A stretch of 29,553 nucleotides of DNA, from NCBI GenBank assembly GCA_964590995.1, contig CAZPYY010000007.1, positions 1 to 29,553 on the forward strand. The letters are read 5' to 3'. Origin of the DNA: Susulua sp964590995. GTDB taxonomy: Bacteria > Omnitrophota > Gorgyraeia > Duberdicusellales > 4484-171. A model generated the notes under the pieces. That model made no database searches, was not told the DNA's origin, and was given only the letters and a program-made list of their open reading frames with translations. Positions 17,228-24,754 of the stretch are shown piece by piece; the first letter of the stretch is position 1, and every line of letters starts with the position of its first letter. The position numbers and the translations under genes were made by a program.

Positions 17228-17619
17228 TTTTGCTTATCTTGCGAGGTTTTCTTGCGGTAGTCAGCTATGGCTGACTTTAAACCCTCTTCAGCCAAAAGGG
17301 AACAATGCATCTTTATCGCCGGTAATCCTTCTAGCTCATTGGCTACATCTTTGTTGGTAATCTTCAGAGCCTGCTCAAAGTTTTTTCCTTTAGCAAGTTC
17401 GGTTAGGACCGATGAGGTGGCAATTGCCGCTACGCAACCAAAAGTTTCAAATTTACAATCGGTAATAATGCCGTCTTTAACCTTGATATATATCCACATT
17501 ACGTCACCACAAATTTTGTTGCCGACCTTGCCAATGCCGTCAGGATCTTCGATCTTGCCCATATTGCGGGGATTGCGGAAATAATCTAAAACCTTATCTG
17601 TATAATCAAGATTAGACAT
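17224..17619 (-). CDS. iscU: Fe-S cluster scaffold protein, IscU/NifU-N type
   Basis: A 131-residue protein with the three scaffold cysteines C37 ('NKICGD'), C62 ('TFGCVAA') and C106 ('MHCSLLAEEGL'), plus the conserved D39. It assembles [2Fe-2S] and [4Fe-4S] clusters from sulfur delivered by the cysteine desulfurase encoded two genes upstream. It overlaps nadA by 8 bp and mnmA by 4 bp. It is a stand-alone IscU-type protein without NifU's C-terminal domain. Confidence 0.93.
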   Translation of the reverse strand: MSNLDYTDKVLDYFRNPRNMGKIEDPDGIGKVGNKICGDVMWIYIKVKDGIITDCKFETFGCVAAIATSSVLTELAKGKNFEQALKITNKDVANELEGLPAIKMHCSLLAEEGLKSAIADYRKKTSQDKQK

Positions 17620-18535
17620 AACTTACCATCCTTTCTAACGCTATTTGAGCTTTCTCGATTATTTTTGGGCTCAACTCAATTTTATACTCATCCTTAGTTA
17701 AGGCTCGATGCAAATCCAGCAAGGTAGTTCTTTTCATATTAGTACAAACTTTAGCATTCCCTAAAGAATAAAATTCCTTATCGGGATTTTCTTTCTTCAG
17801 AAGGTAAATTAACCCTTCTTCAGTACCAACAATAAACTTCTTAGCTTTTGACTCTTTCGCCCGAGCTAACATTCCCGAGGTTGAAAGAACAGAATCGGCA
17901 GCCTCTAGGATTTCTTTAAGGCACTCAGGATGAACCATTATCTCAGCATTGGGGTGAAGCTTTCTTGCCTCTTTGAGTTCTGTATAAGAAAAATACTCAT
18001 GAACAAAGCAATAGCCCGGCCAAATAATTACTTCCTTTTCAGGAACATTCTTCTGCACCCACCAACCTAAATTCTTATCCGGTACAAAAATTACTTTTTT
18101 TACCGGAACCTCCTTTACTACTGTAACAGCATTAGCTGAGGTACAGCAGACATCGCTTAAGGCCTTAATCTCGGCAGTTGTATTTACATAACTTACCACC
18201 CAAGCATCGGGATGTTTCTGTTTTAGTTCTATGAGCTGTCGGGGCTCAATCATTTCTGCAAGTGGACAGCCAGCTTCTAAAGCCGGAAGGAGCACTTTCT
18301 TACCGGGAGATAAAATCTTGGCAGTCTCAGCCATAAATTTCACTCCCGAAAAAACAATAAGCTCCTCGCTTGCCGCTTTAGATATCTTTGATAACCCCAA
18401 AGAATCGCCTAAAAAATCAGCGATATCCTGAACTTCGGGAATCTGGTAATTATGGGCAAGCAAAACTGCGTTTCTATCTTTTTTTAACTTTAAGATTTCT
18501 GCTCTCAAAGCTTCTTTATCGCAATCTAATCGCAT
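17612..18535 (-). CDS. nadA: Quinolinate synthase NadA
   Basis: A 307-residue enzyme that condenses iminoaspartate with dihydroxyacetone phosphate to quinolinate in NAD synthesis. The 'LLAHNYQIPEVQDIADFLGDSL' region is the family signature. Three likely [4Fe-4S] ligands are C90 ('EAGCPLAEM'), C176 ('GYCFVHE') and C264 ('KVCTNMKRTTL'). AGGAG precedes the ATG. It lies inside the isc operon (12 bp after iscS, 8 bp overlap with iscU) without nadB or nadC in the window. Placement next to cluster assembly suits its cluster dependence. Confidence 0.95.
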   Translation of the reverse strand: MRLDCDKEALRAEILKLKKDRNAVLLAHNYQIPEVQDIADFLGDSLGLSKISKAASEELIVFSGVKFMAETAKILSPGKKVLLPALEAGCPLAEMIEPRQLIELKQKHPDAWVVSYVNTTAEIKALSDVCCTSANAVTVVKEVPVKKVIFVPDKNLGWWVQKNVPEKEVIIWPGYCFVHEYFSYTELKEARKLHPNAEIMVHPECLKEILEAADSVLSTSGMLARAKESKAKKFIVGTEEGLIYLLKKENPDKEFYSLGNAKVCTNMKRTTLLDLHRALTKDEYKIELSPKIIEKAQIALERMVSYV

Positions 18536-18547
18536 TGTAAACTCCTA

Positions 18548-19705
18548 CTATCTATTTTGCCAAAATGGCGAAATTTTTCTTAATTTCTCAACAATTGGCG
18601 GCAAGACCGCTAAAACCTTATCAATCTCCTCCTCGCTGGTATGCCTTCCTAAGCTCATTCGTAGTGAACCATGAGCAATCTCAGCTGATATGCCCATAGC
18701 TAAAAGCACATGCGAAGGCTCTAAGGACCCGGACGTGCAAGCGGAACCGCTGGATGCACAAATTCCTTCAAAATCTAAATTTATCAGAATGCTCTCACCT
18801 TCGATATGCTTAATGCAAACATTTAAGGTATTAAACATTCTATTGTCAGGGTCACCGTTAGCTTTTACCTTGGGGATACTCTTTAAAATCCCCTGCTCTA
18901 GTTTATCTCTAAGAGGTTTTATTCTTTTCGCCTCATCCTCAAACTCAATCTTAGCTAATCGAGCGGCTTCGCCCAGACCAACTATACCAGCAACATTCTC
19001 AGTCCCCGAACGTCTTCCTCGCTCATGGCCACCGCCATGAAGAAGCGGGGTAAATTTTACGCCTTTTCTTACATACAAAGCACCTACGCCTTTGGGCCCG
19101 TAAAATTTATGCCCGGAAAGAGAGAGTAGGTCCAAGTTTAAGGCTTTTGTGTCTACATTGACCTTGCCTACAGCCTGGACTGCATCACTATGAAAACAAA
19201 CTCCTTTGCTCTTACAAATATCAGCGATTTCCTTTATCGGCTGAATTGTTCCAACCTCATTATTAGCATACATAATTGAAACTAGAATCGTATCTTCCCT
19301 AATACTCTTTCCTAGCTCTTCCAAGCTTATCCGGCCATACTTATTGGCCCCTAAATAAGTTACCTCAAACCCTTGCTTCTCTAAAGCCCCACAAGTATGT
19401 AAAACCGCATGATGTTCAATTTTAGAGGTAATAATGTGTCTGCCTTTATCTTGATTAGCAAGAACAATACCCTTTATGGCTGTATTATCAGATTCTGTTC
19501 CTCCGGCGGTAAATACAATCTCACTAGTCTCAGCATTCAATAGTTGGGCAAGATTCTCTCTTGCCTCTTCAACTGCCCGCTTTGATTCTTGAGCGAAACG
19601 ATATACTGATGAAGGATTGCTGTAGATATCTTTAAGATAAGGCATCATCTTCTTTAAAACCCTCTCGTCGGTTGGAGTAGTAGCATTATAATCTAAGTAA
19701 ATCAT
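18548..19705 (-). CDS. iscS: Cysteine desulfurase, NifS/IscS family
   Basis: A 385-residue PLP enzyme that takes sulfur from cysteine for cluster assembly and tRNA thiolation. The PLP lysine is K200 in 'SLSGHKFYGPKG'. The persulfide cysteine is C323 in 'CASSGSACTSGSLEPSHVL', on the long mobile loop of class I desulfurases. 'TAGGTESDNTAIKG' and 'HSDAVQAVGK' are further family motifs. The start overlaps the Rrf2-type regulator stop by 4 bp (ATGA). Confidence 0.94.
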   Translation of the reverse strand: MIYLDYNATTPTDERVLKKMMPYLKDIYSNPSSVYRFAQESKRAVEEARENLAQLLNAETSEIVFTAGGTESDNTAIKGIVLANQDKGRHIITSKIEHHAVLHTCGALEKQGFEVTYLGANKYGRISLEELGKSIREDTILVSIMYANNEVGTIQPIKEIADICKSKGVCFHSDAVQAVGKVNVDTKALNLDLLSLSGHKFYGPKGVGALYVRKGVKFTPLLHGGGHERGRRSGTENVAGIVGLGEAARLAKIEFEDEAKRIKPLRDKLEQGILKSIPKVKANGDPDNRMFNTLNVCIKHIEGESILINLDFEGICASSGSACTSGSLEPSHVLLAMGISAEIAHGSLRMSLGRHTSEEEIDKVLAVLPPIVEKLRKISPFWQNR

Positions 19706-20109
19706 CTCTTTCTTCTCTTTACTATCGTAGCCAAAGTTTTATTTTTAAATACCGATTTAACCTTATTATATACTTCTTCTAGCAGATCCTTTACCATACA
19801 GTCACCAAAACGCCGGCAGCCAGATGCACCCTTAACGCAATCGATAACTTTACTGCGATTAAGGGCATTATTTACGGCAAGAAGGCTAATCTGAGCAGGA
19901 GGTTTATCAAGCATGAAACCGCCTCCGGGACCACGCAGACTCCTTACTATTCCGGCCCGCTCTAGAGGAACCACTAATTTCCTTAAATACTGCAGGGAAA
20001 TATTCTCCTCATGAGCGATTTTATTAAGCTGCTTAGGCTTATCCCTGCTTCTTGATAGGTTAACTAAAAGCCTTAAGCCATAGGTAAAAGTATTATTAAA
20101 ATTGAACAT
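19702..20109 (-). CDS. iscR: Rrf2-family regulator, IscR-like
   Basis: A 135-residue winged-helix regulator: 'KIAHEENISLQYLRKLVVPL' is the recognition helix and 'SLRGPGGGFML' the wing. Three cysteines, C91, C98 and C104 in 'DCVKGASGCRRFGDC', match the spacing of the [2Fe-2S] ligands in IscR. It probably senses Fe-S status and controls its own isc operon. It has its own promoter and operator directly upstream. The basic tail (KRRKR) is unremarkable. Confidence 0.9.
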   Translation of the reverse strand: MFNFNNTFTYGLRLLVNLSRSRDKPKQLNKIAHEENISLQYLRKLVVPLERAGIVRSLRGPGGGFMLDKPPAQISLLAVNNALNRSKVIDCVKGASGCRRFGDCMVKDLLEEVYNKVKSVFKNKTLATIVKRRKR

Positions 20110-20158
20110 AGTATACCTTCTTGGTGTACTATTATAGTAACCGCGATTAATTTGTCAA
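20110..20158 (-). promoter_or_regulatory. Sigma-70 promoter and Rrf2 operator of the isc operon
   Basis: On the minus strand a perfect TTGACA (20158-20153) is followed after 16 bases by a perfect TATAAT (20136-20131). Directly downstream, 20110-20130 is an inverted repeat: AGTACACC, AAGAA, GGTATACT, with one mismatch. It ends one base before the ATG and overlaps the AAGAAGG ribosome site, so a bound repressor would block both transcription and translation initiation. Confidence 0.75.
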
Positions 20159-20195
20159 CTATTTTTTAAGGAAAAATCTTCCCTTGATTTAGGGC

Positions 20196-21416
20196 TTAAA
20201 CGGTGGGTTTTTTCTGCCAGAGAAATACCTTATCCTTGCGCTTGGCAATAAAGGGGAGCTTAACTCCTCCAACCTCCCCTTTTCCTAGGTTATTTACGAA
20301 CTTATGATTTATTTGAATACCGCCGACCTTGGCAAAAGAAGCCGGGGTGTTTTTACCGATACAGAGAATTCGAGCGCCTTTTTTTAAACTGGCATTTAAT
20401 ATACGGATTTCAGCTACATTGATTTTCTTATAAAACTTTATTACTTCGCCTAAGTAGACTTTCTCGTAAGTATTCTCTAAAAATCTATTCGGTGATTCTT
20501 TAGGCTGACCCCAGTAAAAGCCGCTTGAGAACCCCCGGTTATATACTGTGCTTAATTCCTTTCTTAGCTTCTCTTTTAATGTTTTGGTTAACTTCCCCCT
20601 AAAGTAAGAATCGATTGCTCTTCGATATGCCGAGGTTGCTACTCCTACATACTCTGGCGAGCGAATTCTACCTTCAATCTTAAAAGCATTAATTCCAGCT
20701 TCGATTAACTTATCGATAAAGTCAATAACACATAAATCTTTGGGACTTAAGATATAATCTTGGCCCGCTATATACTGGCATTCTCCTTGAGTATCGGCAA
20801 TTATATACTCTCTTCGGCAAGGTTGAATACATTCGCCGCGATTCGCTGACTTTGAAAATGTAAACTCTGAGAGAAAACAGCGGCCGGAGACACTCAAACA
20901 CATTGCCCCATGGATAAAAGCCTCGACTTCGCAAGCCAGTCTTTCTTTTTTTATCTTTGAAGTTATTTCTTTTATGTCGGCAAGCCTGCACTCCCGAGCC
21001 AAGACCACTCGCCTTACCCCGCGCAAAGCATATTCTTTTAAAGCTGAAAAATTCGCCACTGAAGCCTGGGTAGATAAGTGAACCCTTAAGCCTAATTCCC
21101 GGGCCTTAGAGAAGACCGCCATATCCCAAAGAATAACTCCGTCTACCCCAGCCCGAGAAGCTACTTTCAAGATCTTAGTCACCTTTGCAATCTCCTTGTT
21201 ATAAATAATAGTATTTAAAGCCAGGTAGCCTTTGCATTTCTTCTTATGCAAGAACTCAATTACCTTTTTTATCTCTAAGGTGTCGAAGTTAGTTGCCAAA
21301 TTACGCATACTTAGGCCCTTAACTCCAAAGTAAACACTATTAGCACCCGAGACTATGGCGCTGCGAAGAGAACTCCAATCTCCGGCTGGAGCAACTAATT
21401 CAGGTTTTTTTATCAT
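20196..21416 (-). CDS. U32 peptidase-family protein
   Basis: A 406-residue protein of the U32 family, whose members act in rRNA or tRNA hydroxylation (RlhA, TrhP type) or as collagenase-like proteins. The family signature is visible as 'EVEAFIHGAMCLSVSGRC', followed by 'GECIQPCRREY'. The four cysteines C173, C180, C196 and C200 are the likely iron-sulfur ligands. The N-terminal half reads as a TIM-barrel ('PELVAPAGDW', 'LALNTIIYN', 'VHLSTQASV'). It is 4 bp after greA. The exact RNA target cannot be told from sequence. Confidence 0.85.
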   Translation of the reverse strand: MIKKPELVAPAGDWSSLRSAIVSGANSVYFGVKGLSMRNLATNFDTLEIKKVIEFLHKKKCKGYLALNTIIYNKEIAKVTKILKVASRAGVDGVILWDMAVFSKARELGLRVHLSTQASVANFSALKEYALRGVRRVVLARECRLADIKEITSKIKKERLACEVEAFIHGAMCLSVSGRCFLSEFTFSKSANRGECIQPCRREYIIADTQGECQYIAGQDYILSPKDLCVIDFIDKLIEAGINAFKIEGRIRSPEYVGVATSAYRRAIDSYFRGKLTKTLKEKLRKELSTVYNRGFSSGFYWGQPKESPNRFLENTYEKVYLGEVIKFYKKINVAEIRILNASLKKGARILCIGKNTPASFAKVGGIQINHKFVNNLGKGEVGGVKLPFIAKRKDKVFLWQKKPTV

Positions 21417-21420
21417 TCTT

Positions 21421-21891
21421 TTATCTTGATATTTTGATTATTTTATACTCTAGGGTTCCGGCTGGAACATCTACCTTTATAACCTCGCCCTCTTTATGGC
21501 CAAGTAAGGCTTTGCCTACGGGAGAAATTACTGAGATTAGCCCCTCAATAGCATTTGCTTCCTCTTGGCCTACCAAAGTATACTCAATCTCATCATCACT
21601 ATCTAAATCAAGGAGTTTTAGCTTTGCACCGATATAAGCCTTATCAGCGTCAATCTTATTATCCTCAATAATCTCAACCCGGCTTAACTTATCCTCTAGC
21701 TCCAAGACTCTAGCTTCATTCTTTGCCATTGCGTCTTTGGCTGAGTGATATTCAGCATTCTCCTTTAAATCACCTAAAGAGCGGGCATGCTCTATGGCAG
21801 CAGAGATCTCTTTTCTCTTTACCTTTTTTAAGTGCTCTAATTCCTCAATCAGTTTTTCGTATCCGGCTCTGGTTAAGTACACTCTCTCCAT
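21421..21891 (-). CDS. greA: Transcription elongation factor GreA
   Basis: I chose the ATG at 21891 (MERVYLTRAGYEKL). It has GGAG five bases upstream and gives 156 residues, the usual GreA length; a longer frame adds 17 unlikely residues from repeat sequence. The N-terminal coiled coil carries the acidic tip 'GDLKENAEYHSAKD', which stimulates transcript cleavage in stalled RNA polymerase. The C-terminal FKBP-like domain includes 'VGKALLGHKEGEVIKVDVP'. It is followed by the U32 gene. Confidence 0.95.
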   Translation of the reverse strand: MERVYLTRAGYEKLIEELEHLKKVKRKEISAAIEHARSLGDLKENAEYHSAKDAMAKNEARVLELEDKLSRVEIIEDNKIDADKAYIGAKLKLLDLDSDDEIEYTLVGQEEANAIEGLISVISPVGKALLGHKEGEVIKVDVPAGTLEYKIIKISR

Positions 21892-21934
21892 ATTCGCTCC
21901 GCTCACTACACGAATATCCACGAAAAAAAATCGG

Positions 21935-21959
21935 ATTACCACGAATAATTCGTGGTAAT
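21935..21959. repeat. Perfect 12-bp inverted repeat upstream of greA
   Basis: ATTACCACGAAT (21935-21946) and ATTCGTGGTAAT (21948-21959) are perfect inverted arms around a single base. Further degenerate units (AATTAGTGGTAATTCGTG, ACACGAATATCCACGAA) lie on both sides. The palindrome abuts the TAA of the GAF-ANTAR gene and could act as a transcriptional barrier or be a miniature repeat. Confidence 0.6.
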
Positions 21960-22676
21960 TTATATGTAATTAGTGGTAATTCGTGTTACCTCACTGGCAA
22001 GAATAATAGCTTCGGCAATTTCCTTCATCGCAACCCGCTTATTCATGCTCGACTTTCGGATTAAATTATAGGCTTCTTCTTCATTAAGCCCCTGGCTCTT
22101 CATTAGCAGCCCTTTAGCCCTCTCTACCTTCTTGCGGGTTTCAAGTTCTTCCTGAACTATTTTAGTCTTGACCATCAACTCAGTATTGACAATAGCTACT
22201 GCAGCTTGGTTAGCCACAGTGCTTAAGAGGCTGCTGTCGCTCTTGGTAAATTTATAGGTAGCAGTAGTGTAGCAGTTAATAACTCCGATAACTTTTTTCT
22301 TAACCATCATCGGCACGCTTAACATTGAAACCAAGCCTTCTCTCTTGGCCAGCTTCTTCTCCTTATATCGCTCATCCTCTAAAACATTAGGAATAATTAT
22401 TGCTTTCTTCTCTTTTACTACCAACCCTACAATGCCCTCGCCTACCTTAAGAACTCTCTCTTTCAAATATTCGCTGCTCATAGCCTGAGTGGCCCGTATT
22501 TTAAGCTCGTTGGTATTCTCACCGAGAAGCCAAAGAGAACATATCTTTGCCTTCATTACATTAGCAGTTAAGGTAACGACTAGCTTTAACATATCCTCAA
22601 GATAGAGATCGCTGGTTATAGCCTTACTTATCTTACCCAGGGTATCAATATAAGCTTTGTAGGGTCTTCTCTTCAT
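21960..22676 (-). CDS. GAF and ANTAR domain regulator
   Basis: A 238-residue protein. Residues 10-165 form a GAF sensor domain ('VGEGIVGLVVKEKKAIIIPNV', 'SMLSVPMMVKKKVIGVINCY'). Residues 175-228 form an ANTAR domain ('RKKVERAKGLLMKSQGLNEE', then 'AYNLIRKSSM'). ANTAR proteins bind paired hairpins in nascent RNA and prevent termination. No histidine kinase is nearby, so the GAF domain probably senses a small ligand directly. The last residues (EVTRITTNYI) are encoded by repeat sequence, a small extension. Target transcripts are unknown. Confidence 0.85.
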   Translation of the reverse strand: MKRRPYKAYIDTLGKISKAITSDLYLEDMLKLVVTLTANVMKAKICSLWLLGENTNELKIRATQAMSSEYLKERVLKVGEGIVGLVVKEKKAIIIPNVLEDERYKEKKLAKREGLVSMLSVPMMVKKKVIGVINCYTTATYKFTKSDSSLLSTVANQAAVAIVNTELMVKTKIVQEELETRKKVERAKGLLMKSQGLNEEEAYNLIRKSSMNKRVAMKEIAEAIILASEVTRITTNYI

Positions 22677-22693
22677 AATTACCCTTTAATAAT

Positions 22694-22711
22694 TTTAGGA
22701 ATCCTCCTAAA
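22694..22711 (-). terminator. Hairpin between the small secreted-protein gene and the GAF-ANTAR gene
   Basis: TTTAGGA and TCCTAAA form a perfect 7-bp stem with a 4-base loop, followed on the minus strand by AT-rich sequence with only a short T content. It could attenuate readthrough from the secreted-protein operon into the GAF-ANTAR gene. The U-run is weak. Confidence 0.4.
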
Positions 22712-22740
22712 TTGCAGGAAAGCCTTAACGAAGATAGATT

Positions 22741-23031
22741 TTACTCCTCTTCTTCCTCTTTTTCAAGACTTTGTTTAAGGAGGTCTCTTATCTCCTCAAG
22801 AAGCTGCATTATCTGAATATTTTGGTAATAGAGGGCTCTAACTGCGGTAGCGGTATGAACACTGTCAGGAGTTACTAAATCGGGAGTAGAGCGCAACTCT
22901 TCAAGAACCTTCTCAATCTCGGCTAGGTTTTCCTCTGTGCTCTTTATTTTCTTGCCGGCAAAGGTTATCGGTGAAAATACCATTGCTAATCCTAAAAATA
23001 ATACCAGCAAGATTGTAATTTTCTTATACAT
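22741..23031 (-). CDS. Small secreted coiled-coil protein
   Basis: A 96-residue protein: signal peptide to about residue 25 ('LGLAMVFSPITFAGK'), then a short helical protein with 'ENLAEIEKVLEELRS' and 'IMQLLEEIRDLLKQSLEKE', and an acidic EEEEE end. It is probably a periplasmic coiled coil. GGGAG lies before the ATG. It is last in the secreted-protein operon. No family recognised. Confidence 0.7.
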   Translation of the reverse strand: MYKKITILLVLFLGLAMVFSPITFAGKKIKSTEENLAEIEKVLEELRSTPDLVTPDSVHTATAVRALYYQNIQIMQLLEEIRDLLKQSLEKEEEEE

Positions 23032-23061
23032 ATTTCATCTCCCTTTTTTAAGTAAACCTAA

Positions 23062-23511
23062 CTACTCAATCCAGAACATAAAACTCGGCTCTGAAACACT
23101 CCCCGATGTATCTTTTGTAGACTTATACTTACCTTTTAAGGTAATAACCCCTAAGCCGCTAGAGACAATCTTCCCGCCGAAGCGGTTAATTATAGCCAAA
23201 TCAGTAACCGCATCAGGCTTAATTTCACCGAAAATAAAGTTTCCGGTAGTTACAGTGGTGCTCTCTTTTCCGCCAACCGTAAGTGCCTTAGCAATAAAAG
23301 TCTGGTCAACAGTTATAGAACCGTTTTCCATATCAATTAAAACATCATCGCTTAGGGTAGGCACCTCAGCCAAATACCAGTTATCCTCATCAGACCAGTT
23401 GGTTCCATCGCCTCCGCCGCCCCAAGTTTTATCAGCCGCATAAATTAGTGTAAAGTGTAAAGTGTAAAGTGTAAAGAAAATTGTAAACAAAATTATTATC
23501 TTCTTAACCAT
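23062..23511 (-). CDS. Secreted beta-rich surface protein with repeat-containing signal peptide
   Basis: A 149-residue protein. Signal peptide to about residue 26 ('FFTLYTLHFTLIYAAD'), then 'WGGGGDGTNWSDEDNW', a motif found at the start of many bacterial beta-helix surface proteins, and a beta-rich remainder with no catalytic motif. A long G-run ribosome site (GGGGGGGAAG) lies directly before the ATG. Four AGTGTAA heptamers (23447-23474) encode the signal-peptide core, so a change in copy number would shift the frame. Presumably a short surface or periplasmic protein. Confidence 0.7.
   Translation of the reverse strand: MVKKIIILFTIFFTLYTLHFTLIYAADKTWGGGGDGTNWSDEDNWYLAEVPTLSDDVLIDMENGSITVDQTFIAKALTVGGKESTTVTTGNFIFGEIKPDAVTDLAIINRFGGKIVSSGLGVITLKGKYKSTKDTSGSVSEPSFMFWIE
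23447..23474. repeat. Four perfect tandem heptamers (AGTGTAA) within a signal peptide
   Basis: Four head-to-tail copies of AGTGTAA lie inside the signal peptide coding region of the minus-strand gene 23062-23511. The unit length is not a multiple of three. Confidence 0.85.
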
Positions 23512-23557
23512 CTTCCCCCCCTACATTATACATTACATATAAAACATTACACATTCT

Positions 23558-24754
23558 TTAGGGCCGCACAAATAACCCTGCGCCTTCGATATCCATCTTT
23601 GCAACACTAAGCATAACTTTTCCCTCTAAGTTGACAAAATCTTTTATGTCGCTATCGTCGTCATAATCATAAAGGCCGTTAGGGCCTACGGTAAGTAAGT
23701 CCAAGCCTTCCTCTATTTTACTTCGCGGATACTCTATATGCACTGGGCGGGCTGCAGGATATTCTATGGTGTAAGACTCAATTGTCGATTTAGATAAGCT
23801 TATATGCTCAAACTTTAAATTTATGCGCCAGGACCTTCCAGCCTCGGGCTCAAATAGCAATTCTAACTCATCTCCGCTACTAACCCCGGAAATATTACTT
23901 AAAAGAAGGGTGTGGATATCTTTGCTGTCGGGAACCGGAATCTTAATTCCCTGTCGCAGAGGAAGGTATCCTGAACGCATCGGAGCATTACGAAGGTTAA
24001 CAAAATTAATAAGGCTCTGGTGTTTACCTCCTTTTAATTCCGTCTCCATGTAAATTTCTACACCGGTAATCATATTTAAATCGCTCTCATCGATCCAATT
24101 CCGGTCGCTTATTAAATTATTGGCATTATCATAATAACGAAATTGCATCGTAAGAATCTTTACCCCAAAGGGGTTTCGGGAAATGTTCTCTATGCCGCTG
24201 GCATCTTCTAAATATACCTGCTGGGTATCCGGATCCCACCAAATCTTTCTGGTTACGCCGGCGCCTTTAGGGTCAGGTTGGTAAGTAAAACGCAGGTCAC
24301 TGCCCAAGGGTGCGGCAATGCCTAATTTAACCTGAGAAATCGCTGAATCCTCCAAATCTAATATTTTCACCGGAATAATCTGGTATTTACGTGCTTCGGG
24401 AAGCTTTATCTCTCCGATAGGAACGCCGGTTCCGGGCTTAACTTTCCGATTTAGGTGGTAAACAAAATCTTCACTGGCAACTGAATGAGTATCGTCTGTC
24501 CAGGGAGGTACAAACTCTATATAATCTGAGCCGGCAGCTACTGTCTCCAAGCTATCCATTATGCCATAGGTTCTGGAAGTTCCGTTAACAACCTCTTCCA
24601 TCACCTCGGAAATTACCTTCTGCAAAGCCAAATGATCCTGAGAATAACCCCAGCTATCTAAGGCAGTATCAAGGCTTAAATAGGTCGCTGCGGTTATTAA
24701 CCCGGCTATAGCAATAGATATCAGCAGCTCAATAAGAGTAAAACCTCTCCTCAT
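23558..24754 (-). CDS. Long prepilin-like protein (type II/IV pseudopilin)
   Basis: A 398-residue protein starting MRRG-FTLIELLISIAIAGL: prepilin peptidase site after G4, E at +5 and a hydrophobic helix, the class III signal of GspJ-type pseudopilins. The rest is beta-rich and about twice the length of GspJ. It overlaps the stop of the upstream Ig-like gene by 4 bp and has GGGAG before the ATG. No pilus assembly ATPase or peptidase is in the window, so it relies on machinery elsewhere. It may export or display the neighbouring surface protein. Confidence 0.8.
   Translation of the reverse strand: MRRGFTLIELLISIAIAGLITAATYLSLDTALDSWGYSQDHLALQKVISEVMEEVVNGTSRTYGIMDSLETVAAGSDYIEFVPPWTDDTHSVASEDFVYHLNRKVKPGTGVPIGEIKLPEARKYQIIPVKILDLEDSAISQVKLGIAAPLGSDLRFTYQPDPKGAGVTRKIWWDPDTQQVYLEDASGIENISRNPFGVKILTMQFRYYDNANNLISDRNWIDESDLNMITGVEIYMETELKGGKHQSLINFVNLRNAPMRSGYLPLRQGIKIPVPDSKDIHTLLLSNISGVSSGDELELLFEPEAGRSWRINLKFEHISLSKSTIESYTIEYPAARPVHIEYPRSKIEEGLDLLTVGPNGLYDYDDDSDIKDFVNLEGKVMLSVAKMDIEGAGLFVRP

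Noticed and set aside
20159..20195. Rho-independent terminator after the U32 gene
   Set aside because: Only a 4-bp CCCT/AGGG stem with a short T-run; too weak.
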